Positions 55,344 through 63,668 of a DNA stretch of 64,000 nucleotides are shown here, one piece after another. The notes under the pieces were generated by a model. The model did not search any database and had not been told where the DNA came from. It saw only the letters and a program-made list of their open reading frames with translations. This DNA comes from Allorhizobium undicola ORS 992 = ATCC 700741 (GTDB lineage Bacteria; Pseudomonadota; Alphaproteobacteria; Rhizobiales; Rhizobiaceae), in assembly GCF_000621665.1 (NCBI RefSeq), contig NZ_JHXQ01000008.1:62001-126000 (forward strand), written 5' to 3'. Position 1 is the first letter of the stretch; each line of letters begins with the position of its first letter. A program made the translations under genes and the position numbers.

Positions 55344-56996
55344 TCACTCCTTCCAGGCGGCATTGTCTGGAATGGAATAGCGGTCCACCACGACCTGAAT
55401 GATCGATGGAGCGCCGCGATTGGCTTTTGCCTCCTCCACGGCCTGTTTCAGCTCGCCATAGGTTTCCACCTTCCAGCCTTTGCAACCGAAGACGTCGGCA
55501 AGCTTGCTGTAGTTCCAGCGATGCAGCACGCAGGCATCGAAGACCGGCTTCTTCGTATTGAACACGGATGCATCGGCCAGCCATTGTTCCACGCCGTAAA
55601 TGCCATTGTCGATGATGAAGATGATGGGGTCGAGGCCGAAGCGGGTCTGGGTGGACAGCGCCTGTGCGGTCATCTGGAAGCCGCCATCGCCGGAAAACAC
55701 CATGAGACGCTGGTTTTCAGCCTTGGCGAGGCAAACGCCGGTGGCGGCGGCGGTCATATAGCCGATGGAGGAATAAGAGGACTGGATGATGAAGCCGGAC
55801 GGCGCGCTGACCTTGAGCGCCATGCCGCCGAAATAATTGAGGCTGGCATCGGCGCCCACCAGTGTATTTTCGTCGATATGGTTTTGAATGCTCTGATAAA
55901 AGCCCTGATAGGTCACTTTGTCGGCGTCGCTGGCCGCTGGCGATGGCAGCGGGGCGGCTGGGGTGAAATCCGGGATTTTCGGCATGAGCTGTGCTGCCAG
56001 CAGGCCATCGATGAGGTCGCTCAACGCCACTTCGGTATCGAAGTTCGTGCCGAATTTCAGCGTCTGCCATGAGGCGAAGGCGGTGTTGTTTTCATCGAGC
56101 GCCCAGCCAAGATCGTTGATGTCGGTGAGCCAGACCCCGAGCGCCAGCACGAAATCGGCGTCCCTCATCTGCTTTTGCACCTGTGCGGAGGAGGATTGCC
56201 CATCGAAAACCCCGACGAACTGGCCATCGCTTTCCGGCAGGACGGATTTGCTCATCAATTCGGTAACAAAGGGAAGCTTGAGCTGGTGCAGCAGGGCTGT
56301 TGCCTTGTCATGCAGGCCGTAGCGGTCGATTTCCGGTCCAAGCCAGATCAACGGATGCTGGGCGCACTGCAATCTCTGGCCGATCGTGTCTATGGCCTGT
56401 TGCAGGCTGGCGGCATTGGAAAGGCAGGGCGCGGGTGAAAGCAGGCCCACGGGGGCGGCACAGGGCATGTCCACCATGTCTTCCAGCAATTCGATGTAGA
56501 CCGGCTGGCGCGCGCTGATGCATTGGGTCAGGGCATAATCGATCAGCATGGGCGCCATATGCGGGCTGTCGATGCGCACGGCTGCTGCGGTGATATACTG
56601 AAAGACTTGAAGGTCGGTCTGCTTGCTGCTGATGAAGTGGTGCGAGCTATAGCCCGTCTGCTCGAAATTCAGCGTGCGCTGAATGCTCGGCGCGCCATTG
56701 ACCAGCACGACGGGAACGCGCTCCACAAAAGCGCCCGCAATGGCATTGGTGGCCGAAAGCGCGCCTGCGGAATAGGTGGTGCAAAGTGCGCCGATGCGGT
56801 TGATGCGCGCATATCCGTCCGCGGCATAGCCGGCGTTCAGCTCGTTGACTTCTTGCATAACCTGAATGCCGCCGGGGGCAACGTAATTCGTGACCCAGTC
56901 GATCGAATAGTCTCCGGCAATGGAAAACAGGTGCTTGAGGCCAAGCTGCTTCAGCCGGTCCACAAGGTAGCGGCCAACGGTATAGCTATCGGTCAT
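55344..56996 (-). CDS. TPP-dependent alpha-keto acid decarboxylase (pyruvate/indolepyruvate type)
   Basis: A 550-residue protein of the PDC/IPDC family. The catalytic Glu is in EVNELNAGYAADGYA (E52), the paired histidines in GYSSHHFIS (H119-H120), and the TPP/Mg motif starts at VFSGDGGFQMTAQ with the downstream DNGIYGVEQ asparagine. Such enzymes decarboxylate pyruvate, phenylpyruvate or indolepyruvate to aldehydes. It is often annotated ipdC, but the operon concerns sugars, so the substrate is open. It is the last gene of the eight-gene minus-strand operon. Confidence 0.9.
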   Translation of the reverse strand: MTDSYTVGRYLVDRLKQLGLKHLFSIAGDYSIDWVTNYVAPGGIQVMQEVNELNAGYAADGYARINRIGALCTTYSAGALSATNAIAGAFVERVPVVLVNGAPSIQRTLNFEQTGYSSHHFISSKQTDLQVFQYITAAAVRIDSPHMAPMLIDYALTQCISARQPVYIELLEDMVDMPCAAPVGLLSPAPCLSNAASLQQAIDTIGQRLQCAQHPLIWLGPEIDRYGLHDKATALLHQLKLPFVTELMSKSVLPESDGQFVGVFDGQSSSAQVQKQMRDADFVLALGVWLTDINDLGWALDENNTAFASWQTLKFGTNFDTEVALSDLIDGLLAAQLMPKIPDFTPAAPLPSPAASDADKVTYQGFYQSIQNHIDENTLVGADASLNYFGGMALKVSAPSGFIIQSSYSSIGYMTAAATGVCLAKAENQRLMVFSGDGGFQMTAQALSTQTRFGLDPIIFIIDNGIYGVEQWLADASVFNTKKPVFDACVLHRWNYSKLADVFGCKGWKVETYGELKQAVEEAKANRGAPSIIQVVVDRYSIPDNAAWKE

Positions 56997-57078
56997 GGCA
57001 TGGTCCTTTCATGGCTGCTGCCGGTCTTGCGGCGCAGGCTCGTCACGTCGGGTTGGGAGGAAAGCGAGCGGCAGAGGC

Positions 57079-57906
57079 TCAGAACTCGCTGGCATTGTCG
57101 AAGAGGCGGGGCATATAGATTTTGAAAATCCCCGCGCATTTGCGTTCGGGAAAGCTTTCCATCATGAAGCGCTGGAAGGCATCGTTGGTCAGGCCGCGTT
57201 CCACCGCTTCCATGGCAATGGTCAGATACTGGATGTTGCGGGCCACCTCGTCCTTGTCGGCAGGCAGGCCGTGGCCGGGCAGAAACAACTCGTCTTCCGA
57301 AGCCAGCATCCTGCCCAGAATATCGATCCAGTGGTTCATGTATTTGGTGAGGTAAAGATGCGTGCCGCTATAGATGAGGTCCTGCGCGATGAAGACGCGC
57401 TGGTCCGGCAGGCGAATGGTCAGGAGATAGTCGATTTCCGTATCGACTATCTTGTCGAACACATAGGTCACGCCGTCGATGACCTCCGTCGTGCCAGCCT
57501 CCACGGCGTGTTGGGGGATCAGAACGTCGTTCGGCGCCAGGTTGCCCATTTTCCAGTGGTCCTGAAGGGAAGTCTGGCCATCGGTTTTCAGGAAATCGAT
57601 GGTTTCCTGAAGAGCATAGACCGGCACATTGGCAAAGGCTGCGTAAAGACCGAACCAGTGATCGGGATGGCGATGGGAAAGGTAGAGGCGGTTGATGGGC
57701 TTTTTCAATCCGTTGGCATAGGCGCGAAACTGTTCGGCATAGGGAACGAGGAATTGCCCGTCGATCAGCACCAGTTCCTTTTCGCTTTCGATGATATGCG
57801 TGGCATTGGCGATATTGTCTTCGGTATAGGCCGAGATGAAGGTGTGAATCCGCACCTTGTCCAGATGCCGGACGGTAACGATGGGCGGCGGTAATTGCAA
57901 AACCAT
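57079..57906 (-). CDS. Metallo-beta-lactamase-fold hydrolase
   Basis: A 275-residue protein with the HxHxDH zinc motif as LSHRHPDHWFG (H78, H80, D82, H83), ELVLIDGQF before it, and FIAQDLIYSGTHLY and LFLPGHGLPAD supplying the later metal ligands. Members hydrolyse lactones, thioesters or phosphoesters. In this operon, lactone opening after a sugar oxidation is a reasonable but unproven guess. It lies between the isomerase-like gene and the TPP decarboxylase with 60- and 82-base gaps. Confidence 0.88.
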   Translation of the reverse strand: MVLQLPPPIVTVRHLDKVRIHTFISAYTEDNIANATHIIESEKELVLIDGQFLVPYAEQFRAYANGLKKPINRLYLSHRHPDHWFGLYAAFANVPVYALQETIDFLKTDGQTSLQDHWKMGNLAPNDVLIPQHAVEAGTTEVIDGVTYVFDKIVDTEIDYLLTIRLPDQRVFIAQDLIYSGTHLYLTKYMNHWIDILGRMLASEDELFLPGHGLPADKDEVARNIQYLTIAMEAVERGLTNDAFQRFMMESFPERKCAGIFKIYMPRLFDNASEF

Positions 57907-57966
57907 GGGGGTCTCCTGAAACGTGAAGAGGCGTTGGACAGGTCTGATGGCAGGCTCTGCCTGACG

Positions 57967-58995
57967 TCAGGCGCGCTGGCGGGCCTTTGAGGCATGGGCG
58001 TCCAGTTCGCGGCGAAGCGTTTTCAGCGCTGCCTCGGCCACCTGATAGGCACTTTCGACGCCTGCCACCGGCGCATCCTCGCCCGGACGCCAGAAGCGCC
58101 GCCGGGTCATGCGCATGGAGCTTTCGAAGGGTTCGATGGCATTGAACACCTCCACCAGATATGGGCCGGAATAAACCGGCTCGATCTCGCCCAGCATGAT
58201 GTCCCAGGGGATCCAGCAATCGGCGATCGCGCCGCGGTCGGGTGCGGAAACGTGGAAGTAATGGAGCCGGTTCTGCGCGACGGCGCGCGCCACATTCTGC
58301 CGGAATACCGCCGGGCCCTGACTTTCCATCACCACCTGCGCACTGTCGATGGTTACGCCGCAGGCGCCAGCTTGCGCCCCGTCCAGAAAGTCGAGCGCCT
58401 CAGACACCATGGTCGGGCCGGGGGTCTCCCAGTTTTTCACCGGCTCGATGGCCAGCTTCACCTTCTTTGTGGCGGCATAGTCGGCCAGTTCGCGAAAAAT
58501 GTCGCGCGCCGCCGCATAGCGTGGCTGCATCCAGGCGTGAAGCGCGTCGCTCCAGATTCCCTGCCCGTCGTCGGTGGTGGGAAAGACGCCGTAGGGATAG
58601 AGGAAGGGGCCGGACATGATGGTGTTTTCGCCGCCGAGGATCGAGGTAATGTCCACCCGCGATTTCAGATAGCGCAGCGCCTGATGGCGCTGTTCGGCAT
58701 AAGGCGAGGTCGGATCGAAAGTGCGGGTGGTGCCGACATTGGTTGTGAAGGGAATTTCGGCAAAGCCCGCCGCATCGAAGGCGTGGCGCAGCCGCCGGTA
58801 ACTTTCCACTTGCGCCTGAAGATCGCCGCCCGGATCGCCCGGTGCGATGTGAGCGTCGAAGCCATGATAGCCCATGGCCGTCAGGGCCTTGAGATGGCTT
58901 ACCAGAATGGCGGTATAGGCGCTGTCGGTGGGGCGCAGGTCCGCCGTGAACATGAAGAAGCTGAAATAGATCTTTCGCGTGCCGGAATGAGGCAT
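57967..58995 (-). CDS. Sugar phosphate isomerase/epimerase-like TIM-barrel protein (I)
   Basis: A 342-residue protein from MPHSGTRKI, with GGGAG seven bases upstream; a GTG three codons earlier is possible. It is a xylose-isomerase-like TIM barrel (AP_endonuc_2 fold): YHGFDAHIAPGD, KVKLAIEPVKNWETPG with a metal-ligand Glu, VTIDSAQVVMES, and FHVSAPDRGAIADCWIPWD. The family contains isomerases, epimerases and 3-keto-sugar-acting enzymes. A second, different member is the neighbour at 59062. Confidence 0.87.
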   Translation of the reverse strand: MPHSGTRKIYFSFFMFTADLRPTDSAYTAILVSHLKALTAMGYHGFDAHIAPGDPGGDLQAQVESYRRLRHAFDAAGFAEIPFTTNVGTTRTFDPTSPYAEQRHQALRYLKSRVDITSILGGENTIMSGPFLYPYGVFPTTDDGQGIWSDALHAWMQPRYAAARDIFRELADYAATKKVKLAIEPVKNWETPGPTMVSEALDFLDGAQAGACGVTIDSAQVVMESQGPAVFRQNVARAVAQNRLHYFHVSAPDRGAIADCWIPWDIMLGEIEPVYSGPYLVEVFNAIEPFESSMRMTRRRFWRPGEDAPVAGVESAYQVAEAALKTLRRELDAHASKARQRA

Positions 58996-59061
58996 GATCG
59001 TCACTCCCGCTGGCCGGGCCAGCGTCTTGAGGGTGGATTGTGCGGAAAAAGGGTGCAGGGC

Positions 59062-60000
59062 CTACCAGCCAAGGAGCTGGCGTATGTAAGCGCGGCCCAT
59101 CAGCGCGTATTCCAGCGGATCGGCCTTGGCCGGATCCTGTTCGGCCTCGACGCAGATCCAGCCTGCAAAGTCCGCTGCCGCCAGCGTATCGAGGATTTGC
59201 GGGAAGGTGCTGATCGAGCCATTGCCGGGAACGGTAAAAATGCCTGCCTCAATGCCCTGCTGGAAGGACAGGCCCTTCTCATGGATGGTTTTCACCACAT
59301 CGGCGCGAATGTCCTTCAGGTGAACATGCTTGATGCGGGGCGCATAGGCCTTGGCAAGCGCCAGCGGATCGACGCCTGCCGCCGCCTGATGGGCCGTATC
59401 CAGCAGCATGTGCACGAGCGTGGGATCGGTTTCGTCCATCAGCCGGTGGATGGCCTCGGTCTTCATGACGCCGGTGCCCAGATGCGGGTGATAGCAAAGG
59501 CGGCGATTGCGGGCCTTGGCCTTTTCCCCGGCCAGATGCAGACCTTCGATAAGATGTTTCCACTGCTCCCCGGAAAATTCCGGGCAATTGGGAAAAAGCG
59601 CCACGGGCAGCGGATTGACCGCACCGCCGAATTCCGACACCACCAGATCGGCGCGGCGCGGGTCGTCGCTGCCGCCTTCCATGGCTTCCAGAAAATCGAG
59701 CTGCTTGTCCACATTGGCCAGCGTCTGCTGCTTCATGGCCTTGATGGTGAAATAGGTGCTGACCCAGGGCTCGGAAATGCGCAGGTTGCGCAGTTCGAGC
59801 TGCGGACGCAGCACGGCAGGATCGGTGGGGTATTTGTGGCCGACACCGCAGCCGACATAGCCGGCCAGCGCCATTTCGCTGAGCGCCTGCTCATAGGGAA
59901 TGCCGATATCGATATTGATGAAGTCGTCGTTCCACCACAGCGTCGGAATGACGCCGATCCAGACCTTGTCGGGGGTGAGGCGGGAAAGATGTGAGGTCAT
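59062..60000 (-). CDS. Sugar isomerase / inosose dehydratase-like TIM-barrel protein (II)
   Basis: A 312-residue protein from MTSHLSRLTPDKVWIG; the longer frame lacks a family-like N-terminus. It resembles IolE-type myo-inosose-2 dehydratases: IGVIPTLWWNDD near the start, EMALAGYVGCGVGHKYPTD, YHPHLGTGVMKTEAIHRL, MLLDTAHQAAAGVDPLALAKAY and HVHLKDIR. IolE dehydrates a 2-keto inositol, so a keto-polyol or keto-sugar substrate fits an operon with a GMC oxidoreductase. No other iol genes are nearby. Confidence 0.87.
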   Translation of the reverse strand: MTSHLSRLTPDKVWIGVIPTLWWNDDFINIDIGIPYEQALSEMALAGYVGCGVGHKYPTDPAVLRPQLELRNLRISEPWVSTYFTIKAMKQQTLANVDKQLDFLEAMEGGSDDPRRADLVVSEFGGAVNPLPVALFPNCPEFSGEQWKHLIEGLHLAGEKAKARNRRLCYHPHLGTGVMKTEAIHRLMDETDPTLVHMLLDTAHQAAAGVDPLALAKAYAPRIKHVHLKDIRADVVKTIHEKGLSFQQGIEAGIFTVPGNGSISTFPQILDTLAAADFAGWICVEAEQDPAKADPLEYALMGRAYIRQLLGW

Positions 60001-60102
60001 GACAGAATCCGTTTCAAAAGGAAGAGTGGCTGGAGCATTTCTGGAGAAAGCCGCAGGGCGGCTTCCCGTCGGCGGGCCTTCCAAAGCAAAGCGCGGCAGC
60101 GC

Positions 60103-60570
60103 TCACGCCGGAATGGGCGGTATTGACGGCGGAAGTTTCCATGAGCCGTAGCCGGGCGCCTTGGCGCCCGCCGGATGGGCGCCGATGGCCTTCCACAACA
60201 GGCCTTCCACATAGGCTTCGGGAGACACCACGAAGGTCGTGTCGTTCGGGTGGGGGCCAAAGCGTTCGCTCCAATCGGTGGGAAGCTGGAACCAGGTGCC
60301 GGAATACCAGAGCTTGATCAGCGCGCGCGCCACATCGCCCAGAAGCTCGTCGCCGAGAATGGCGAGACGCAGGGCCCGGACCCGCTCCTGCGCCGGGGAT
60401 GGCGGCAGGCCTTCAAAGGCACCGAGCAGACGGTCGGTGATTGTCTGCCCCACGACCTTTTCCAGCGTGGCGAAATAAAGCTCCGCAAGCCCGGTTCCGA
60501 GGAGATCGAAGCGGGTAAAGGCGGTGAGTTCGGCCGAAAGGGAAAGGAAGAGTTCGAAACGGGCACTCAT
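60103..60570 (-). CDS. FAD-SLDH-like small subunit (sorbitol dehydrogenase family)
   Basis: A 155-residue protein with features of the small subunit of membrane-bound FAD sorbitol/sugar dehydrogenases: a mid-helix region ending in LIKLWYSGTWFQLP, then VSPEAYVEGLLWKAIGAHPAGAKAPGYGSWKLPP at the C-terminus. Unlike many of these subunits it shows no Tat signal. It overlaps the ferritin-like gene by four bases. It probably complexes with the GMC oxidoreductase at 61725. Confidence 0.75.
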   Translation of the reverse strand: MSARFELFLSLSAELTAFTRFDLLGTGLAELYFATLEKVVGQTITDRLLGAFEGLPPSPAQERVRALRLAILGDELLGDVARALIKLWYSGTWFQLPTDWSERFGPHPNDTTFVVSPEAYVEGLLWKAIGAHPAGAKAPGYGSWKLPPSIPPIPA

Positions 60571-61685
60571 GCCACGGCCTCCTTCGGGCTTGGCGCGGTC
60601 TTTTGGCTCGCCGTTCCGATTTCATAGGTCGGCCCGCCATTGCGCCCCGGTTTTCCCGGCAGGGGATTGCGGATCAGCTCCTGCATGATGTTGCGGAATT
60701 CGAACATCAGCGGCACGGCGGCATCCGTCAGCAATTGCGGCTCGCCATTATAGGCCCGCGTCAAAAGGGCCAGAAACGCGCCGTAACGGTCGTTGAAAGC
60801 GCGCGTTGCATCGTAAAGCTCGCTTCCCTGCTGAATGTCGGCCAGCTTCACATTGGGCTGCATGGGATAGGCGCCCTGCCAGTCCACCTGCAAATGCGGA
60901 CCGCTGGGATGACCGGGGCGGTCGCCCTTGCGGTAGTAGCGGCCCAGAAACAGTTCCTGAAAGCGATAGTAATGGGCCAGCTCATGCTCGTCATCGTCAT
61001 AGATGCCGCCGCCATCGCCTTCACCCTGTTCGATAATCAGGTCGATGGCCTCAAGCGCGCTGTCCAGATCCGTCACGGCGATGAGGTTGCCGCCGCCGGA
61101 ATAATAATATTCCGGCGTGATTTGCAGGGCGGGATCGCCGGTAAAGATCGTGGTCTTTGCCTTGCGGGCCTCTTCCTCCAGAAAGCGGATGCCCTCGGAA
61201 ATCACGGTATAGAATTCGCCGATGCTGTAGAAATGCAGGTCCGGCTGGCCGGGCGGCGTGGCAAGCCGCTGTTTGCCAGGTTCCGTCTTGCGCCGGATCA
61301 GCCCCTTGCCGATCAGGTGATGCGGCCGGCGGGCGGGCCGCTCGATCTTGAGAAAGCTTTCCACCGCTTCCCGGCTGAAGGGCTGGATGGAAACGAGGAA
61401 ATCCGTTTCCCCATCCGGCAGGGCGCTCGGATAGGTTGGCACAAAGCCGGGCTGTGTCAGATCGGGTTTTCCGCCAACTGCGTTCAGGATGTTGGCCGCC
61501 AGCGTCAGATGCAGCATTTCCTCCACCGCGATGACGCGCAGGATCTGCACCGCATCGGCATTTGTGCCCGGCTTGATCGAGTAAAGCGCCGTCAGATAGG
61601 GCGGTATGGTGGCATGTTCGAGCTGCATGGCCCGTTGCAGCATGTCCCGCAGGTCGTGCAGGCTCTCAATCTTGTAGGATGGCAT
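60567..61685 (-). CDS. Ferritin-like domain protein (iminophenyl-pyruvate dimer synthase type fold)
   Basis: A 372-residue protein. Residues 1-250 form a ferritin-like four-helix domain with paired ligand motifs: MQLEHATIPPYLTALYSI, RVIAVEEMLHLTLAANIL and DDDEHELAHYYRFQELFLG. This is the ferritin-like family also seen in the C-terminal half of VioB-type enzymes. The second half has LYDATRAFNDRYGAFLALL. It may be a diiron or haem-free redox component of the oxidoreductase complex. It overlaps the small subunit by four bases and lies 39 bases after the GMC gene. Confidence 0.82.
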   Translation of the reverse strand: MPSYKIESLHDLRDMLQRAMQLEHATIPPYLTALYSIKPGTNADAVQILRVIAVEEMLHLTLAANILNAVGGKPDLTQPGFVPTYPSALPDGETDFLVSIQPFSREAVESFLKIERPARRPHHLIGKGLIRRKTEPGKQRLATPPGQPDLHFYSIGEFYTVISEGIRFLEEEARKAKTTIFTGDPALQITPEYYYSGGGNLIAVTDLDSALEAIDLIIEQGEGDGGGIYDDDEHELAHYYRFQELFLGRYYRKGDRPGHPSGPHLQVDWQGAYPMQPNVKLADIQQGSELYDATRAFNDRYGAFLALLTRAYNGEPQLLTDAAVPLMFEFRNIMQELIRNPLPGKPGRNGGPTYEIGTASQKTAPSPKEAVA

Positions 61686-61724
61686 GGTGATGCTCCGTGA
61701 AATGGAATTTGGGAGATGCCGCCG

Positions 61725-63599
61725 TCAGTGCAGGCTGCGCAGAATGTCGCGGCTGGTGCGGTAGCAGAGTGCGGCAAGCGTCAGCGTCACATTGGCGGTG
61801 CCGATGGTCGGCATACTGCCGCCGCCCACGAGGTAGAGGTTCTCGTGATCCCAGCTCCGCTGGTTGCGGTCCACGACCGAATTGCTCTTCGACGTGCCCA
61901 TGATATGCGTGCCTGCCAGATGGTTGCCGCCGCGAATGGCATAGCCCTGGCCCTCATAGGCGACATAGCCGAAATCGGCGGGGTCGTAAGTGGTGTAATC
62001 CTCCGCGCCCAGCCGCTGGAACACGGTGCGGGCGAATTGCCGCCCGTAAGCTGCGCCGCGCATGGTGTAATCCGGCACGGTGAAGGACAGGATCGGGCGC
62101 ATATTGCCAAGCGGATCGGTGTAGTTCGGCTCCACGGTGATGCGGTTGCTTTCCTCCGGCATCACCTCGATCATGAAGGCCAGCAGCAATTGCCGGGACA
62201 CACGGTCGATCACGCCGCGCCGCAGCGCCGGGCCGTGCAGGTTTTTGTCGTCCACCAGCTCCAGAAGGTCGGAGGTCGGTGCGCCGGTGGCCCAGCCCCA
62301 GCCGTCATTGTGGATGTCGATGGCGAAGGCGGCCTGATTGCGGCGGAAGGAGCCGTCGCGCAGATCGACGATGCCGCCGGTGGAGCTTGTGCCGCGCATG
62401 GTGCCGCAAATCTCAGGCATCAGCGCCCAGTTCAGCAGATAGGCGTGGTCCATGAGGTTGCGGCCCATCAGACCGCTGGTGCTGCGCAGGCCGGAGGCCA
62501 GCATCAGCCTTGCGGTTTCGATGGCGCCTGCCGCCAGAACAAAGACCTTGCCGCGCACCGTGACGGTTTCATGTTCGGGCGAGCCGGGGCTTTTGTAGAT
62601 CTTCACCTCCAGCGAGGCGACCTTGCCGCTGTTGGGATCGATATTGACCTTAGACGCCACCGCCTGCGACAGAAGCTCGATATGACCGTGGCCGCCGGGC
62701 CGCGCATTGACCTGAAAGGCCTTGGCTAAGGTCTTGCCGGAATGATAGCGGGCCTGCACGGGACAGAGCGGCACGCAATTGGTGTTGCCCTGGCAGCGCC
62801 CGCCTTCCTCCACCTGATGCGTATCCACCGCACCCACCGGGCGAAAGCCCTTGCCGTCATCATAGGCGGGGTTGGGAATGCCGTTGCGTCCCTGCGGATA
62901 GGGCCGCACCTTCAGCGGATAGGAGGCTCCGTCCAGCTCCACGCTCGAGCCGGCAATGCCCTTGTCAACCTGCTGGTCGAGATAGGAGAGCGGCAGGCCG
63001 CGCATGGGAAAGACATAGCCTTCCGGGAAGGTCTGGTTGAGATATTGCTGGTCCTCGACATCGGCTGAAACGCCGATTTCCCGCTCGGCGCGCTCATAGT
63101 CTTCCTGCAAATCGGCAAGGGTCAGGGGCCAGTCCAGTCCCTGTCCGAAGCGGGTTCTGGTGTCGAAATCCGATTCCAGCATTCGCGGCGTCTTGGCCTC
63201 CCAATGCATGGTGGTGCCGCCGAAAATGCGGGTATAGGTGGTGTCGCTCACATAGGGGCCGGACTGGACGATATAGGTGGAACTGTCGGTTTCGCCCGGC
63301 GCCAGCTTGCGTAGCAGCGGGCTGCGGGGCATGGCGGCATTGGCATTGATCGGGAAGGGCGACTGGTTGTCCTTGCTGGCGGCGGCGTAGAAATTGGTGA
63401 GAAGATCGTCATAGCCGGCAAGGCTGCGGTTGGCGCCGCTTCCGGCTTCGAGAACCAGAACACGCTTGCCCGCCTCCACCGCCTCGCGGGCGATGATGGC
63501 GCCGGAAATGCCGGTGCCGACAATAACGACGTCGTAATCCCTGGCTGCGGCAGCCTTGTGGGCATCGGCCTTCAGCGCCGATTCGTGGGGAAAAAGCAC
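61725..63599 (-). CDS. GMC family oxidoreductase (FAD-dependent sugar/polyol dehydrogenase)
   Basis: A 624-residue protein from a GTG start with GGAGG six or seven bases upstream. The FAD-binding GxGxxG is DYDVVIVGTGISGAIIARE (about 21-39). A cysteine-containing CQGNTNCVPLCPVQARYHSG segment and GRNLMDHAYL follow. The C-terminal GMC domain has GTHIMGTSKSNSVVD. It oxidises an alcohol on a sugar or polyol and passes electrons to a partner. No secretion signal is evident. It is the second gene of the operon, 69 bases after the GH15 gene. Confidence 0.9.
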   Translation of the reverse strand: MLFPHESALKADAHKAAAARDYDVVIVGTGISGAIIAREAVEAGKRVLVLEAGSGANRSLAGYDDLLTNFYAAASKDNQSPFPINANAAMPRSPLLRKLAPGETDSSTYIVQSGPYVSDTTYTRIFGGTTMHWEAKTPRMLESDFDTRTRFGQGLDWPLTLADLQEDYERAEREIGVSADVEDQQYLNQTFPEGYVFPMRGLPLSYLDQQVDKGIAGSSVELDGASYPLKVRPYPQGRNGIPNPAYDDGKGFRPVGAVDTHQVEEGGRCQGNTNCVPLCPVQARYHSGKTLAKAFQVNARPGGHGHIELLSQAVASKVNIDPNSGKVASLEVKIYKSPGSPEHETVTVRGKVFVLAAGAIETARLMLASGLRSTSGLMGRNLMDHAYLLNWALMPEICGTMRGTSSTGGIVDLRDGSFRRNQAAFAIDIHNDGWGWATGAPTSDLLELVDDKNLHGPALRRGVIDRVSRQLLLAFMIEVMPEESNRITVEPNYTDPLGNMRPILSFTVPDYTMRGAAYGRQFARTVFQRLGAEDYTTYDPADFGYVAYEGQGYAIRGGNHLAGTHIMGTSKSNSVVDRNQRSWDHENLYLVGGGSMPTIGTANVTLTLAALCYRTSRDILRSLH

Positions 63600-63668
63600 A
63601 ATGAACCTCCATGGGCCTGCGGCGCTGGTGCGCCCGGCAGGCGGAAAAAGGGGAAGGGTGCGGGTGTT

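Noticed and set aside
57994-59994. 666-codon plus-strand frame
   Set aside because: It lies antisense to two recognisable sugar-isomerase-like genes and has no domain features.
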